A stretch of DNA of 64,000 bases, from positions 496,001 through 560,000 of the forward strand of contig JAYQIC010000010.1 of the NCBI GenBank assembly GCA_038141425.1. The letters run 5' to 3'. The position numbers were made by a program, and so were the translations under genes. Shown here in pieces: positions 1 to 8,351 of the stretch. Under the pieces are notes generated by a model, which was given only the letters and a program-made list of their open reading frames with translations, had not been told where the DNA came from and ran no database searches. Position 1 is the first letter of the stretch; every line of letters begins with the position of its first letter. The stretch comes from UBA7985 sp038141425 (GTDB taxonomy: Bacteria > Pseudomonadota > Alphaproteobacteria > UBA7985).

Positions 1-446
1 GGTAGCCTGACCTCTCCGCCCGGCAGGATGATCCGGTTCGACTGCTCTTCACTCAGGGCCATGGCAGCGCTGAGGTTGTTGGTGATTACCGTCAATTCCT
101 TATGGTCGCGCAAAGCGCGGGCGACGCTCAGCGGTGTCGAGCCGATCGAAATGAAGATCGTGGAACCATTCTTGATGAGCGCAGCCGCGGCGGTGCCGAT
201 GTCCCGCTTTTCAGAAATGTTCGTGCCGGCCCGCTGGTCGAAAGGCGTGTTCAGATACTGCTCTGCCAGCTCAATGCGGCCGTGCCGCCGCCGAAAGGTT
301 TCGGAGTCACAGATGATGTCAGCGTCCCGGCGAATGGTCTGCATCGACACGTCAAAGATCTCGGCGAGCGAGCCCACTGAAACGGCGCCCTGCTCGTGCA
401 CGAGTTCAACGATCTGACTCCGCCTGTTTCGTTTCTTCGCAGACAT
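1..446 (-). CDS. DeoR-family transcriptional regulator (partial, C-terminus outside window)
   Basis: The reverse strand opens with ATG at 446 and stays open to the window edge, giving about 148 residues. The N-terminus is lysine/arginine rich and then forms a DeoR-type winged helix (residues about 6-60): a short helix ending EQGAVSV, then SLAEIF and the recognition helix VSMQTIRRDAD. This matches the DeoR/GlpR pattern in which T-IRRD-- marks the recognition helix. From about residue 85 the effector domain begins, with IGTAAAALI and a STIFISIGST motif like the sugar-phosphate loop of DeoR proteins. GlpR members of the family sense glycerol-3-phosphate. The neighbouring ugp genes make that ligand attractive here, but this is inference. 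The rest of the effector domain lies outside the window. Confidence 0.85.
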   Translation of the reverse strand, partial: MSAKKRNRRSQIVELVHEQGAVSVGSLAEIFDVSMQTIRRDADIICDSETFRRRHGRIELAEQYLNTPFDQRAGTNISEKRDIGTAAAALIKNGSTIFISIGSTPLSVARALRDHKELTVITNNLSAAMALSEEQSNRIILPGGEVRL

Positions 447-725
447 CAAGACTCCCACTGACATCCAAACGGTGCGAGACACGGACCACTGTCCTTCATG
501 TGTCCCAATGCAAACTAATGACAACAAAAATACTTCAAAACAACATTTTTTTATAAGCCAAAACACATTTTTTATGGGTTTGTGGGTTTTATCTGTTAAA
601 AACGGACTAGAAAATGAAGTTTTGTATGTTTGCGTCAGGCGCTGAAGCACCTGAGGGACTGACAATCTTCTGACTCAAGTCCGCCCCCGCGCTTTGCGGT
701 TAATCTGAACTGGTGCGAATTTACT
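447..725. promoter_or_regulatory. AT-rich divergent regulatory region
   Basis: This 279-base gap separates the divergent DeoR gene and the HAD gene. The stretch 515-630 is strikingly A/T rich for this genome, with several A and T tracts, and so is the likely site of both promoters. I cannot assign a specific operator. No small gene is supported here. Confidence 0.4.
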
Positions 726-1610
726 ATGCTTACGACCCCCTCGATTTTTGACCGGTATGAGGAGGTAAGGAGCCGCCTGCCGACAGCGACAACAGCCGCA
801 TCAACCCGCGAAATCTCGGCCTTGACGGACATCACTGACGAAGTCTCAGCCTTTGTGTTCGATGCTTTCGGTGTCCTGAATGTCGGCGAAACTCTGATCG
901 AGGGCGCGGATCGGCGCCTTGATGATCTCCGGTCTCTGGGATGTCACCTTCGAATCCTGACCAATGCGGCGAGTTATGACCGCAGGGGTACGGTGGAAAA
1001 GTTCAGGCGACTTGGACTGAGTATCGAAGCGGAAGAAATCATAACCAGCCGAGACGCAGCTTTGGCAGCCCTGACGCCGGGGCTATGGGGCGGCATTGCT
1101 GCGCCCGAAGATACCCTGGAGGATATCGGCGTCGACCTGCTGCGGATCGGGCAGAGCGCCGAAAATTTTGATGCCGTTGAAGGCTTTGTTTTCCTGTCAT
1201 CTTCGGGATGGACAATGGAAAAGCAGGAAAGCCTGCTGTCTTCCCTCAAGCGCAGGAGCCGACCGGTCATCATCGCGAACGCTGACCTTGCCGCGCCGCG
1301 AGACCAAGGATTTTCGCTTGAGCCGGGGCACTTTGGTCATCTGCTGATGGACGAGGGCATTGATACTGTCCGCTTTTTCGGCAAGCCTTTCGCGGAGGTC
1401 TATGATCTGGTCGAGCAGTCATTGCCCCACGTTGGGCCGGATCGCATCGCCATGTGCGGCGACACCTTGCATACTGACATCATGGGCGCTGCTGCGCGCC
1501 AGTGGCGGACCGTACTGGTGACCCAGGACGGCCTGTTCTCCGGCCACGACACGCTGGAATATTGCCGGCGGTCCGGCCTGCATCCGGACTGGCGTCTGGC
1601 GCGGATTTGA
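726..1610 (+). CDS. HAD-superfamily class IIA hydrolase (NagD/phosphoglycolate-phosphatase-like)
   Basis: This 294-residue intact protein has HAD motif I near residue 45 (VFDAFGVLN), motif II in RILTNAAS near residue 78, and motif IV near residue 244 (MCGDTLHTDIMGA). A cap region of class IIA type lies between them. The second aspartate of the usual DxD nucleophile pair is replaced by phenylalanine. The HAD-IIA subfamily whose motif reads DVWGV also lacks this aspartate, so activity as a classical phosphatase is uncertain. It diverges from a DeoR regulator and lies beside glycerophosphodiester genes, so a phosphoglycerol-type substrate is plausible but unproven. The last 30 codons are nearly duplicated at 8178-8267. 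Confidence 0.8.
   Translation: MLTTPSIFDRYEEVRSRLPTATTAASTREISALTDITDEVSAFVFDAFGVLNVGETLIEGADRRLDDLRSLGCHLRILTNAASYDRRGTVEKFRRLGLSIEAEEIITSRDAALAALTPGLWGGIAAPEDTLEDIGVDLLRIGQSAENFDAVEGFVFLSSSGWTMEKQESLLSSLKRRSRPVIIANADLAAPRDQGFSLEPGHFGHLLMDEGIDTVRFFGKPFAEVYDLVEQSLPHVGPDRIAMCGDTLHTDIMGAAARQWRTVLVTQDGLFSGHDTLEYCRRSGLHPDWRLARI
1515..1604 (+). repeat. 90-bp direct repeat, copy A (3' end of the HAD gene)
   Basis: These 90 bases encode residues from about 264 to 293 of the HAD protein (VLVTQDGLFSGHD...). They match 8178-8267 in the same orientation without gaps, with 6 mismatches by hand count (about 93% identity). The two copies bracket the ugp operon and its LysR regulator. Confidence 0.9.
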
Positions 1611-1740
1611 GAACGGCATTCGCCTCAGCGCGCCTTTCAGAGTTGTTTTGGGACGTCTTTCGGGGGCGGCCAAGCAAGCGAACGAAAAAAGGCTCTCTGG
1701 CCATTGTCAGTTTGCACATGCCCACCGGCGCCCGCGAGGC

Positions 1741-2681
1741 TTAGGCTTCGTCATCTAGCCACCGGTAGCCCCGATCAGCCAAACGACGCTGCACCCGCCC
1801 CGGATAGTCCGTACAAATAGCATCGACGCGCAGATCGATCATTCGGTCGATGTCGGCCACCTCGTTGACAGTCCAGACCACCACGATCACACCACTGGCA
1901 CGGGCCGTGGCAAGGCTCTCAGGTGTGATATCCTCGTAGTACGGGCACCACAGCTGCCCCCTTGCTCTTTGACTTTTCCTGGAATGCTAAGCACGTCATG
2001 CTCGAACAAAGGCGTGATATCCAGAGCGGAATCTTCACCCAAATCTGCTTCGTTGTCCGGCATCTGGCTCAAGTAGGAAGTCGGCATATCCGCTGCTTGG
2101 CGCTGGCACTCGGCCAGCAAGTCCCAGTCAAAGCTGTGCAGGAGGGTCCGGTTTTCAACGCCGGCGGCACGAACTCGCCCAACGACTTCGGCCACCAACC
2201 CGCGGCGATAGTCTGGATCCTGAGCCAGATCAGGGTCGGACTTGAGTTCAAGCATCAGATGCGCGCGCTGGTTCTTGGGTTGCGAGACGAGCTGCAGCAG
2301 ATCGTCCAGACTTGGCACGCGAACCCCGTCCATTTGCGCCTGATCGGGGAAGCGCTTGCCATAGATAGACTGACCGTCAAGGCGTCCAATGTCGAAGCGC
2401 CTCAGGTCTTGGAGGCTGAGCGAAGAAACCTTCGGCTCTTCCCCGCGCAGAAAATGCCCGTCCATATCCCGAAAGCTGGCAGCATGCAGGCGATGGTTGT
2501 GGGTGATAACAGGCACGCCGTCGCTGGTCAGCACGACATCGAATTCCAGCAGTTCCACGCCGGTCGACAAAACAAAATCGAAGCCTTCGAGGCTGTTCTC
2601 TGGCAACACTCCACGCGCACCCCGGTGGCCAACGACCCGGATGGTATCGACCGCACCGCGAAAAGCATCAAGTTGGCGCAA
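1741..2681 (-). CDS. ugpQ: Glycerophosphodiester phosphodiesterase, reads with one frameshift
   Basis: It hydrolyses glycerophosphodiesters to glycerol-3-phosphate and an alcohol. The N-terminal part carries the GDPD signature GHRGARG..PENS (residues 18-30), then LEFDVVLTSDG and the catalytic-type THNHRLH segment. The frame breaks at the C5 run 1957-1961, where one C appears to be missing. The protein resumes as LWCPYYEDITPE, continues through VVVWTVNE (a conserved GDPD C-terminal motif) and stops at 1741. The start is a TTG at 2681, 8 bases after the ugpC stop, as the last gene of a ugpBAECQ operon. Full length would be about 313 residues. The break looks like a sequencing error. Confidence 0.85.
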
Positions 2682-2689
2682 CTCAGTGA

Positions 2690-3748
2690 TTAGTTCAGCC
2701 TCCGGCTGGTGGTGGGGTCAAAGAGGTGCAAGTTCTCCTCTGCAACGCTAAAGCGCCGGAATCTCGCCTGCGTCCCTTCAACCGGGTGAACCCCCGGCAG
2801 GCTGGCCGTGATGTCGGTCCCCAAGGGCTGCAACTTGCCGTGGAACAGCGTATTGGCCCCCAGTGGTTCGGTTATGAGCACCTGCAGCCGGATCGGACCC
2901 TTGGCCTCATCGAGTTCCATATGTTCGGGGCGGAAGCCGAGCTTGACCGGCTGGTCAGCAAGGTCACTGCTGCCGACGGCCTGGCCGCCGAACATGATCT
3001 TTCCGCCTGCAACTTCGGCATCAACCACGTTCATCGCCGGGCTGCCGATAAACTGCGCGGCGAAGAGGCTGCTGGGCCGGGTATACACGTCAAGCGGCGT
3101 GCCAATCTGCTCCGCTACGCCACCATTGAGGACAATCATCCGGTCGGCCCATCGTCATGGCTTCAACCTGATCGTGGGTGACGTAGAGCGAGGTGACGCC
3201 CAGCTTGGACTGCAGCTCTTTGATCTCCAGCCGCATCTGGACCCGTAGCTTGGCATCAAGGTTGGACAGGGGTTCGTCGAACAGGAACACGGCCGGCTCG
3301 CGGACGATGGCGCGGCCCATAGCAACCGCTGGCGCTGCCCGCCGGAAAGCTGGCTAGGCTTGCGATCCAGAAAGTCCTCCAGCTGCAGCAGCTTCGCGGC
3401 CTCGGTCACTTTGGCATCGATCTGATCGCGTGGCATGCCGGCGTTTTTCAGACCATAGCCCATGTTCTGCCGGACGGACATGTGGGGGTAGAGCGCGTAG
3501 TTCTGGAACACCATCGCGATGTCGCGGTCCATAGGCTCCTTGTCATTGGCGAGTTCGCCGCCGATCATGACGTCCCCGGACGTGATCGTCTCGAGCCCTG
3601 CCACCATTCGCAGCAGGGTCGATTTCCCACAACCCGAGGGCCCGACGATGACGATGAATTCGCCATCGCTGATGTCCATGCTGATGCCGTGGATCACTTC
3701 GGTGGCGCCAAAGCTCTTCTTTACGTTTTTCAGTTCGATGGTTGCCAT
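2690..3748 (-). CDS. ugpC: sn-glycerol-3-phosphate ABC transporter ATPase UgpC, two apparent frameshifts
   Basis: This is a MalK/UgpC-type ATPase of about 352 residues that powers the UgpAE permease. The first 180 residues contain Walker A GPSGCGKST (38-46), the Q-loop MVFQNYALYPHMS and the start of LSGGQRQR. Near 3327 one base is missing and the protein continues VAMGRAIVREPAVFLFDEPLSNLDAKL (Walker B and D-loop) to VTHDQVEAMTM. Near 3149 a base appears inserted, after which ADRMIVLNGG follows. The C-terminal regulatory TOBE region has IGSPAMN and GFRPEH, as in UgpC. The gene lies 3 bases after ugpE and 8 before ugpQ. Both breaks are in short G/C runs and are probably artefacts. Confidence 0.9.
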
Positions 3749-3751
3749 TTC

Positions 3752-4612
3752 TTATTTCTCGCTATCAACAAGACCGCGGACGAACAGCCGCTGCATGGAC
3801 ACAACCACAATGACCGGCGGTATCATGGCGAGGATGGACGTCGCCATGATCACAGGCCACTCAGCGACATCATCACCCGAGGGGAACATCTGCTTGATAC
3901 CCATGACGATGGTATTCATTTCAGGATCCGTGGTGATCATCAGCGGCCAGAGGTACTGGTTCCAGCCGTAGATGAACAAAATCACGAACAGCGCGGCCAC
4001 AATGGTCCGGCTCATGGGCACCACGATGTCGATGAAAAACTTCAACGGTGAAGCCCCGTCCACCCGCGCGGCTTCGGCCAGTTCATCGGGAATGGTCATA
4101 AAGAACTGACGGAACAGGAAAGTCGCCGTCGCCGAGGCGATCAGCGGCAAGATCAGCCCCTGATAGCTGTTGAGCATACCCGGATCGGCTATGACCTCAA
4201 AGGTCGGTACGATCCGTACTTCGACCGGCAGCATCAGCGTCAAGAAAATCATCCAGAAGAAGATCCAGCGGCCGGGAAAGCGGAAATAGACGATGGCAAA
4301 GGCCGAGAGCAGCGAAATGATGATCTTCCCCACGGCAATGCCCAGCGCCATGATCAGGCTGTTCATCAGCATCTTCGCCACGGGCACGTTGACGCCGGAG
4401 AACAGCGCCGCCTTGTAATTGGCCAGGAACTGATCCCCGGGCAACAGGGGCATGGGCGGTGAGACGATTTCCGGCTGTGTGACGGTCGAGGCGACGAAGG
4501 CAAGCCAGATCGGGAAGAAGATCACCAGCACGCCCAGGATCATCACGCCGTGGGCGATCCAGATGCCGATCCCCGCTTTTTCGACCATGCCGCTTTGGTT
4601 TTGCTTGGCCAT
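3752..4612 (-). CDS. ugpE: sn-glycerol-3-phosphate ABC transporter permease UgpE
   Basis: This 286-residue intact inner-membrane permease is of the binding-protein-dependent type (MalG/UgpE family), with six predicted membrane segments, the first near residues 14-36. The cytoplasmic EAA loop, which contacts the ATPase, is seen as ELAEAARVDGASPLKFF near residue 180. Its ATG overlaps the ugpA stop as TGATG, so the two genes should be translationally coupled. The operon order B-A-E-C-Q supports the assignment. Confidence 0.92.
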   Translation of the reverse strand: MAKQNQSGMVEKAGIGIWIAHGVMILGVLVIFFPIWLAFVASTVTQPEIVSPPMPLLPGDQFLANYKAALFSGVNVPVAKMLMNSLIMALGIAVGKIIISLLSAFAIVYFRFPGRWIFFWMIFLTLMLPVEVRIVPTFEVIADPGMLNSYQGLILPLIASATATFLFRQFFMTIPDELAEAARVDGASPLKFFIDIVVPMSRTIVAALFVILFIYGWNQYLWPLMITTDPEMNTIVMGIKQMFPSGDDVAEWPVIMATSILAMIPPVIVVVSMQRLFVRGLVDSEK

Positions 4613-5493
4613 CAGTAGTGCACCCGCTTTTCGATGTACTTGAACTGCACGACCGTGAGCAGGCCCACGAGAACCAGCAGGATAACGGACTGTGCCGCCG
4701 AGGAACCCAGATCCTGCCCCACAAAACCGTCGGCAAAGATCTTGTAGACCAGGATGGTTGTGGCCTGCTGCGGCCCGCCGGCCGTAATCGTATGGATGAC
4801 GCCAAAGGTCTCGAAGAAGGCGTAGACGATGTTGACCACCAGCAGGAAGAAAGTGATAGGCGAGAGCAGCGGCAGCACAACGGTGAAGAACCGGCGCCAG
4901 AAGCGCGCACCATCAATCGCGGCTGCTTCGATAACCGACTTGGGTATCGCTTGCAGTGCAGCAAAGAAAAACAGGAAGTTGTAGCTGATCCGTCCCCAGG
5001 CCGAGGCAAAGACCACCAGACCCATCGCCTCGCCGCCGTTAAGCACGTGGTTCCAGTCATAGCCCAGTTGGCCGAGATACCAGGAGACCACGCCCACGCG
5101 GGTGTTGAACATGAACAGCCAAAGCACGCCCGCGACGGCCGGCGCGACCGCATAGGGCCAGATCAGCAGCGTGCGGTAAGCCCCCGAGCTCTTAATCAAC
5201 CGATCCGCGTTCACAGCAAGGAACAGCGCAGGGATCATGGAGCAGAGGGTAACAAGTACGGAAAAGATCGCCGTCGTCACAAATGATGCACGGTAGAATT
5301 TGTCAGAAAGCATAAATTCGAAATTGCCCAGGCCTACAAAGCGGGCTGAAAGGCCAAAAGGATCGGGAATGAACAGCGACTGCCAGACCGCCTGCGCGGC
5401 GGGGTAGAAGAAAAAGACCGCTGAGATGATGACCTGTGGTGCGATCAGCAAGAGCGGCAGCAGCCATCCGCGAAAGGTGACGCGTTTTTCCAC
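4612..5493 (-). CDS. ugpA: sn-glycerol-3-phosphate ABC transporter permease UgpA
   Basis: This 293-residue intact permease has a GTG start at 5493. The N-terminus MEKRVTFRGWLLP leads into a first membrane helix with PQVIISAVFFFYPA, typical of the UgpA/MalF short type. The EAA loop reads IEAAAIDGARFWRRFF near residue 190. It pairs with UgpE to form the membrane channel. A strong hairpin lies in the 70-base gap between ugpB and this gene. Confidence 0.92.
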   Translation of the reverse strand: MEKRVTFRGWLLPLLLIAPQVIISAVFFFYPAAQAVWQSLFIPDPFGLSARFVGLGNFEFMLSDKFYRASFVTTAIFSVLVTLCSMIPALFLAVNADRLIKSSGAYRTLLIWPYAVAPAVAGVLWLFMFNTRVGVVSWYLGQLGYDWNHVLNGGEAMGLVVFASAWGRISYNFLFFFAALQAIPKSVIEAAAIDGARFWRRFFTVVLPLLSPITFFLLVVNIVYAFFETFGVIHTITAGGPQQATTILVYKIFADGFVGQDLGSSAAQSVILLVLVGLLTVVQFKYIEKRVHY

Positions 5494-5514
5494 GAGATGA
5501 ATCCAGTCGTTGAA

Positions 5515-5543
5515 AAAGAGCGGACCTAGAGGGTCCGCTCTTT
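5515..5543 (-). terminator. Intercistronic hairpin between ugpB and ugpA
   Basis: A perfect 12-bp stem (5515-5526 with 5532-5543) closes a 5-base loop. It lies between the ugpB stop (5564) and the ugpA start (5493) and is flanked by A/T tracts. Hairpins here commonly stabilise the upstream message or partly terminate transcription, so that the periplasmic binding protein is made in excess over the membrane subunits. Whether it terminates or stabilises cannot be told from sequence. Confidence 0.75.
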
Positions 5544-5563
5544 AAGTTAAAGGCGATCAACGA

Positions 5564-6877
5564 TTAGCGGTTAGCCGCCTCAAAGCGACGCAGCAGCGCG
5601 TCGCCACGCTCTTTTGCGCTGTCCATAGCAGCCTGAGCGGTCTTGTCGCCAGACCAGATTGCTTCGAGTTCTTCGTCGATGATCCCGCGGATCTGATCGA
5701 AAGAACCCAGACGCAAGCCCTTGGAGTTCGCTGTTGGCTGGTTGGCCGTCATCTGAATAACCGCGATGTCGGTGCCAGGGTTTTCATCATAGAAGCCGGA
5801 AGCGCGGGTTGCATCACCAGCAGCAGACGTGATCGGCAGGTAACCGGTATTCTGGTGCCAGGCCGCCTGTACATCCGTAGAGGACAGGAAGCTCAGGAAC
5901 TCTCCAACACCCTTGTACTCGTCGGATTCATGACCGGAGAGCACCCACAGAGACGCACCGCCGATGATGGTGTTCTGCGGCTGGCTTGCCACAGCGGACC
6001 AGTACGGCAGCGGACGCACTTCGAAGTCGAACTCGGCTTCGGAGCTGATGCCAGCGTAACCCGCGGAGCTTTCGGTGAACAGAGCACACTCACCTGCGCG
6101 GAAGTTTGCGCCGCCTTCGTTACGACGACCGGTGTAGATGAACTTACCGTCAGCAGCCCACTCACCCATCTTGGAAAGGTGTGCAACCTGAGCCGGACCG
6201 TTCAGCTTCAGCTCGGTGTCGAGCCCGGCAAAGCCGTTGTCCTTAGTAGCGAATTCAACGTTGTGGTAAGCGCTGAAGTTCTCCAGGTGGATCCAGCTTT
6301 GCCACGCGGTCACCAGCGGGCAGTCTTCGCCGCCAGCCTGAAGCTGGCCGAGAACGTCTTCAACCTGCTCCCAGGTGGTCAGGTCGGTATCCGGGTCAAC
6401 GCCGGCCGCAGCCATTGCATCTCGGTTCACCCACAGGACAGGCGTGGAAGAGTTGAACGGCAGGGACAGCATGTCGCCTTCCGTGGTGGTGTAGTAGCCC
6501 TTTACGGCGCCGATGTAGGCTTCTGGGTCAAAGTCTGCACCACTTTCGGCCATCACTTCATAAACCGGCTTGATGGCACCACCGGCGGCCATCATGGTCG
6601 CGGTACCCACTTCGTAAACCATCAGAACGTGAGGCTGCTCGCCCGCACGGAATGCAGCAATACCGGCGTTCAGCGTTTCGGAGTAATTGCCCTTGTGGGT
6701 TTCAACTACGGTGAAGTCACTCTGGCTTGCGTTGAAGTCAGCGACCTGCGCTGTAACCAGCTCGCCGAGGCGCCCGGTAAAGGCGTGCCAGAACTGTACC
6801 TCGGTTTGAGCTTTTGCAGCCAAAGGCACCAATATGGCGCCTGTTACGGCAATAGCGCCGAGTAAGTTTTTCGTCAT
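5564..6877 (-). CDS. ugpB: sn-glycerol-3-phosphate ABC transporter periplasmic binding protein UgpB
   Basis: This 437-residue intact binding protein starts at the ATG at 6877, behind a good GGGAGGAAA ribosome site. An upstream in-frame ATG at 7012 is less likely because the signal peptide begins here: MTKNLLGAIAVTGAILVPLAAKA, cleaved before QTEVQFWHAF. The mature start FWHAFTGRLGELV and the C-terminal QIRGIIDEELEAIWSG are characteristic of UgpB in the family-1 extracellular binding proteins. It captures glycerol-3-phosphate or glycerophosphodiesters and delivers them to UgpAE. It is first in the operon and diverges from a LysR regulator. Confidence 0.92.
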   Translation of the reverse strand: MTKNLLGAIAVTGAILVPLAAKAQTEVQFWHAFTGRLGELVTAQVADFNASQSDFTVVETHKGNYSETLNAGIAAFRAGEQPHVLMVYEVGTATMMAAGGAIKPVYEVMAESGADFDPEAYIGAVKGYYTTTEGDMLSLPFNSSTPVLWVNRDAMAAAGVDPDTDLTTWEQVEDVLGQLQAGGEDCPLVTAWQSWIHLENFSAYHNVEFATKDNGFAGLDTELKLNGPAQVAHLSKMGEWAADGKFIYTGRRNEGGANFRAGECALFTESSAGYAGISSEAEFDFEVRPLPYWSAVASQPQNTIIGGASLWVLSGHESDEYKGVGEFLSFLSSTDVQAAWHQNTGYLPITSAAGDATRASGFYDENPGTDIAVIQMTANQPTANSKGLRLGSFDQIRGIIDEELEAIWSGDKTAQAAMDSAKERGDALLRRFEAANR

Positions 6878-7178
6878 TTTTCCTCCCAAAGCACCCCTTA
6901 AGGTGCACATTGTCCCTGCAAACTCAGGTTGAGTTAGCTCAATAGAGTGTCCCTTAGCGCTGGTTGACGACAAAGAGACAGAGGAGGGTAAACAACCCTG
7001 AATATAATTCAAGTGCGATGAATTGAAAAAAACAATAACATTATATTATATGCTGGGCAGACAGTTTGCTCGATTTGTCGTCCCAAGGATCAGATATATT
7101 GGACAAGCTGGAAGTGGAGATATTTGCCCCCTCTCGAACGGATGAAATCTTTAATCTCAAGCAAGTGGGAAGAGCAGC
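6878..7178. promoter_or_regulatory. Divergent intergenic region between ugpB and LysR gene
   Basis: This 301-base gap should hold the ugp promoter and the LysR promoter. The stretch 7020-7060 is very A/T rich, with overlapping ATTATAT/ATATTAT motifs. LysR proteins usually bind T-N11-A palindromes in such divergent regions, but I do not see a single convincing one. No Pho box could be assigned by eye. No gene is visible. Confidence 0.4.
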
Positions 7179-8084
7179 ATGAGTCTACGCATACGGCAGT
7201 TGGAAGCCTTAATCGCTGTTGCCAACAACGGCTCCATCACCGCCGCGGCCGTAGAGCTGGGCGTCAGTCAACCAGCGGTCAGTCGATTGCTTTCAGACCT
7301 CAGCAAAGAACTCGGCTTCGCCCTGTTTGACCGAAAGGAAGGCCGACTTTTTCCCACGCAGGAAGTACGCTTTATCCAGCCTGATATCCGTCGCGTGCTC
7401 GAACTTATGGGGCAGATCAAGATAGTCAGCCAGGAAGTAAACAAGCACCTAGCCGGGCACATCAAGGTGGCATGCCTGCCAGGCTTTGCCACTAGTCACC
7501 TACCTGAAGTCGTGGCCCAGTTTCTCGACGCCCGCCCCGGCCTGACCATGACGATCGAACCTGACCGCCCGGAACGCATACTCGAATGGATGATTGAAGA
7601 ACAGTACGACTTCGGCATTACCGATGGTTTTGGCAACCACCCAGCGTTGGACAGTCAGAACATCGACATCCGCACCGTCTGTATTTTTCCCGATAAGCAC
7701 GAACTCGCCGAACTGGAAACCATTTCGCCGGCCGACATTGGCGCCGAGAAAATCATTCATACCCGCCAGGACAGCGAATTCTTCCATCGCCTGTCTGAAG
7801 CCTTTCTCAGAGCCGAAGTTCCGCTGAATTCGCATATCGAGGTCCGTCAGTTCACCGCCGCCTGCGAGCTGGTGTGTTTGGGTGCAGGGGTCTCCGTAGT
7901 GAGCGAGCTGGATGCTTCCCGCTATGTCGGCAAAGGGCTGAAGTTTCGGCCATTTACGCCGCATTTGCCGCATCGCATTTCACTCGTGCGACCACTAATC
8001 AAGCGTCCCTCTATGGTGACGCTAGAATTCATCGACCATTTTGCCAAAAGCCTCGCGCCCTTCACCGACAAACACGATTTGTAA
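7179..8084 (+). CDS. LysR-family transcriptional regulator
   Basis: This 301-residue intact protein has the LysR helix-turn-helix at residues 2-60 (LRIRQLEALIAV, GSITAAAVELGVSQPAVSRLLSDL). The effector-binding domain begins near residue 92 (GHIKVACLPGF) and contains the usual ITDGFG and ELVCLGAGVSVVS segments. It is transcribed away from ugpB and is the best candidate for controlling the ugp operon, although ugp in E. coli is under PhoB. The effector cannot be read from the sequence. Confidence 0.88.
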   Translation: MSLRIRQLEALIAVANNGSITAAAVELGVSQPAVSRLLSDLSKELGFALFDRKEGRLFPTQEVRFIQPDIRRVLELMGQIKIVSQEVNKHLAGHIKVACLPGFATSHLPEVVAQFLDARPGLTMTIEPDRPERILEWMIEEQYDFGITDGFGNHPALDSQNIDIRTVCIFPDKHELAELETISPADIGAEKIIHTRQDSEFFHRLSEAFLRAEVPLNSHIEVRQFTAACELVCLGAGVSVVSELDASRYVGKGLKFRPFTPHLPHRISLVRPLIKRPSMVTLEFIDHFAKSLAPFTDKHDL

Positions 8085-8177
8085 TCATCAGGTCGCGGGT
8101 TCGACCCCTACAGCTAGTACCACTTCACTGTTTTTTATTATATTGCAATGTCTTAGATAGTTTAGGGGATGAGTATG

Positions 8178-8267
8178 CTGGTGACCCAGGACGGCCTGTT
8201 CTCCGGCCACGACACGCTGAAATATTGCCCGCGGTCCGGCCTGCACCCGAACTGGCGCTTGGCGCGG
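8178..8267 (+). pseudogene. 90-bp direct repeat, copy B (orphan copy of the HAD 3' end)
   Basis: This is a near-identical copy (6 mismatches in 90) of 1515-1604. It still encodes LVTQDGLFSGHDTL and GLHPNWRLARF in one frame, but no HAD catalytic core precedes it. It lies alone in the 267-base gap between the LysR gene and the ThDP-enzyme gene. The rest of the gap holds a short GGGCT-type tandem stretch (about 8285-8302) and no gene. It is best read as the scar of a duplication or insertion event. Confidence 0.85.
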
Positions 8268-8351
8268 TTCCAGCCCGTCGGGGGTGGGCTGGGCTGGGCT
8301 GGTGCAATCCCCTACCCCATCGCCCCAGAAAGGCGAATGCCCGCCACAAGG

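Noticed and set aside
4197..5153. A 318-codon minus-strand frame across ugpA and ugpE
   Set aside because: It is an alternative frame within two clear permease genes and is Ser/Arg/Cys rich without membrane segments.
8085..8125. A tRNA-like T-arm string (GGTTCGA with flanking G/C) followed by an ACCA
   Set aside because: The would-be T-stem pairs poorly and no anticodon arm, D-arm or acceptor partner lies upstream, where the LysR coding region ends. It is too short to call a tRNA or an attachment site.
8283..8304. A GGGCT tandem stretch as a regulatory or phase-variable repeat
   Set aside because: Only about three short units are present and they lie outside any gene or promoter that I can identify.
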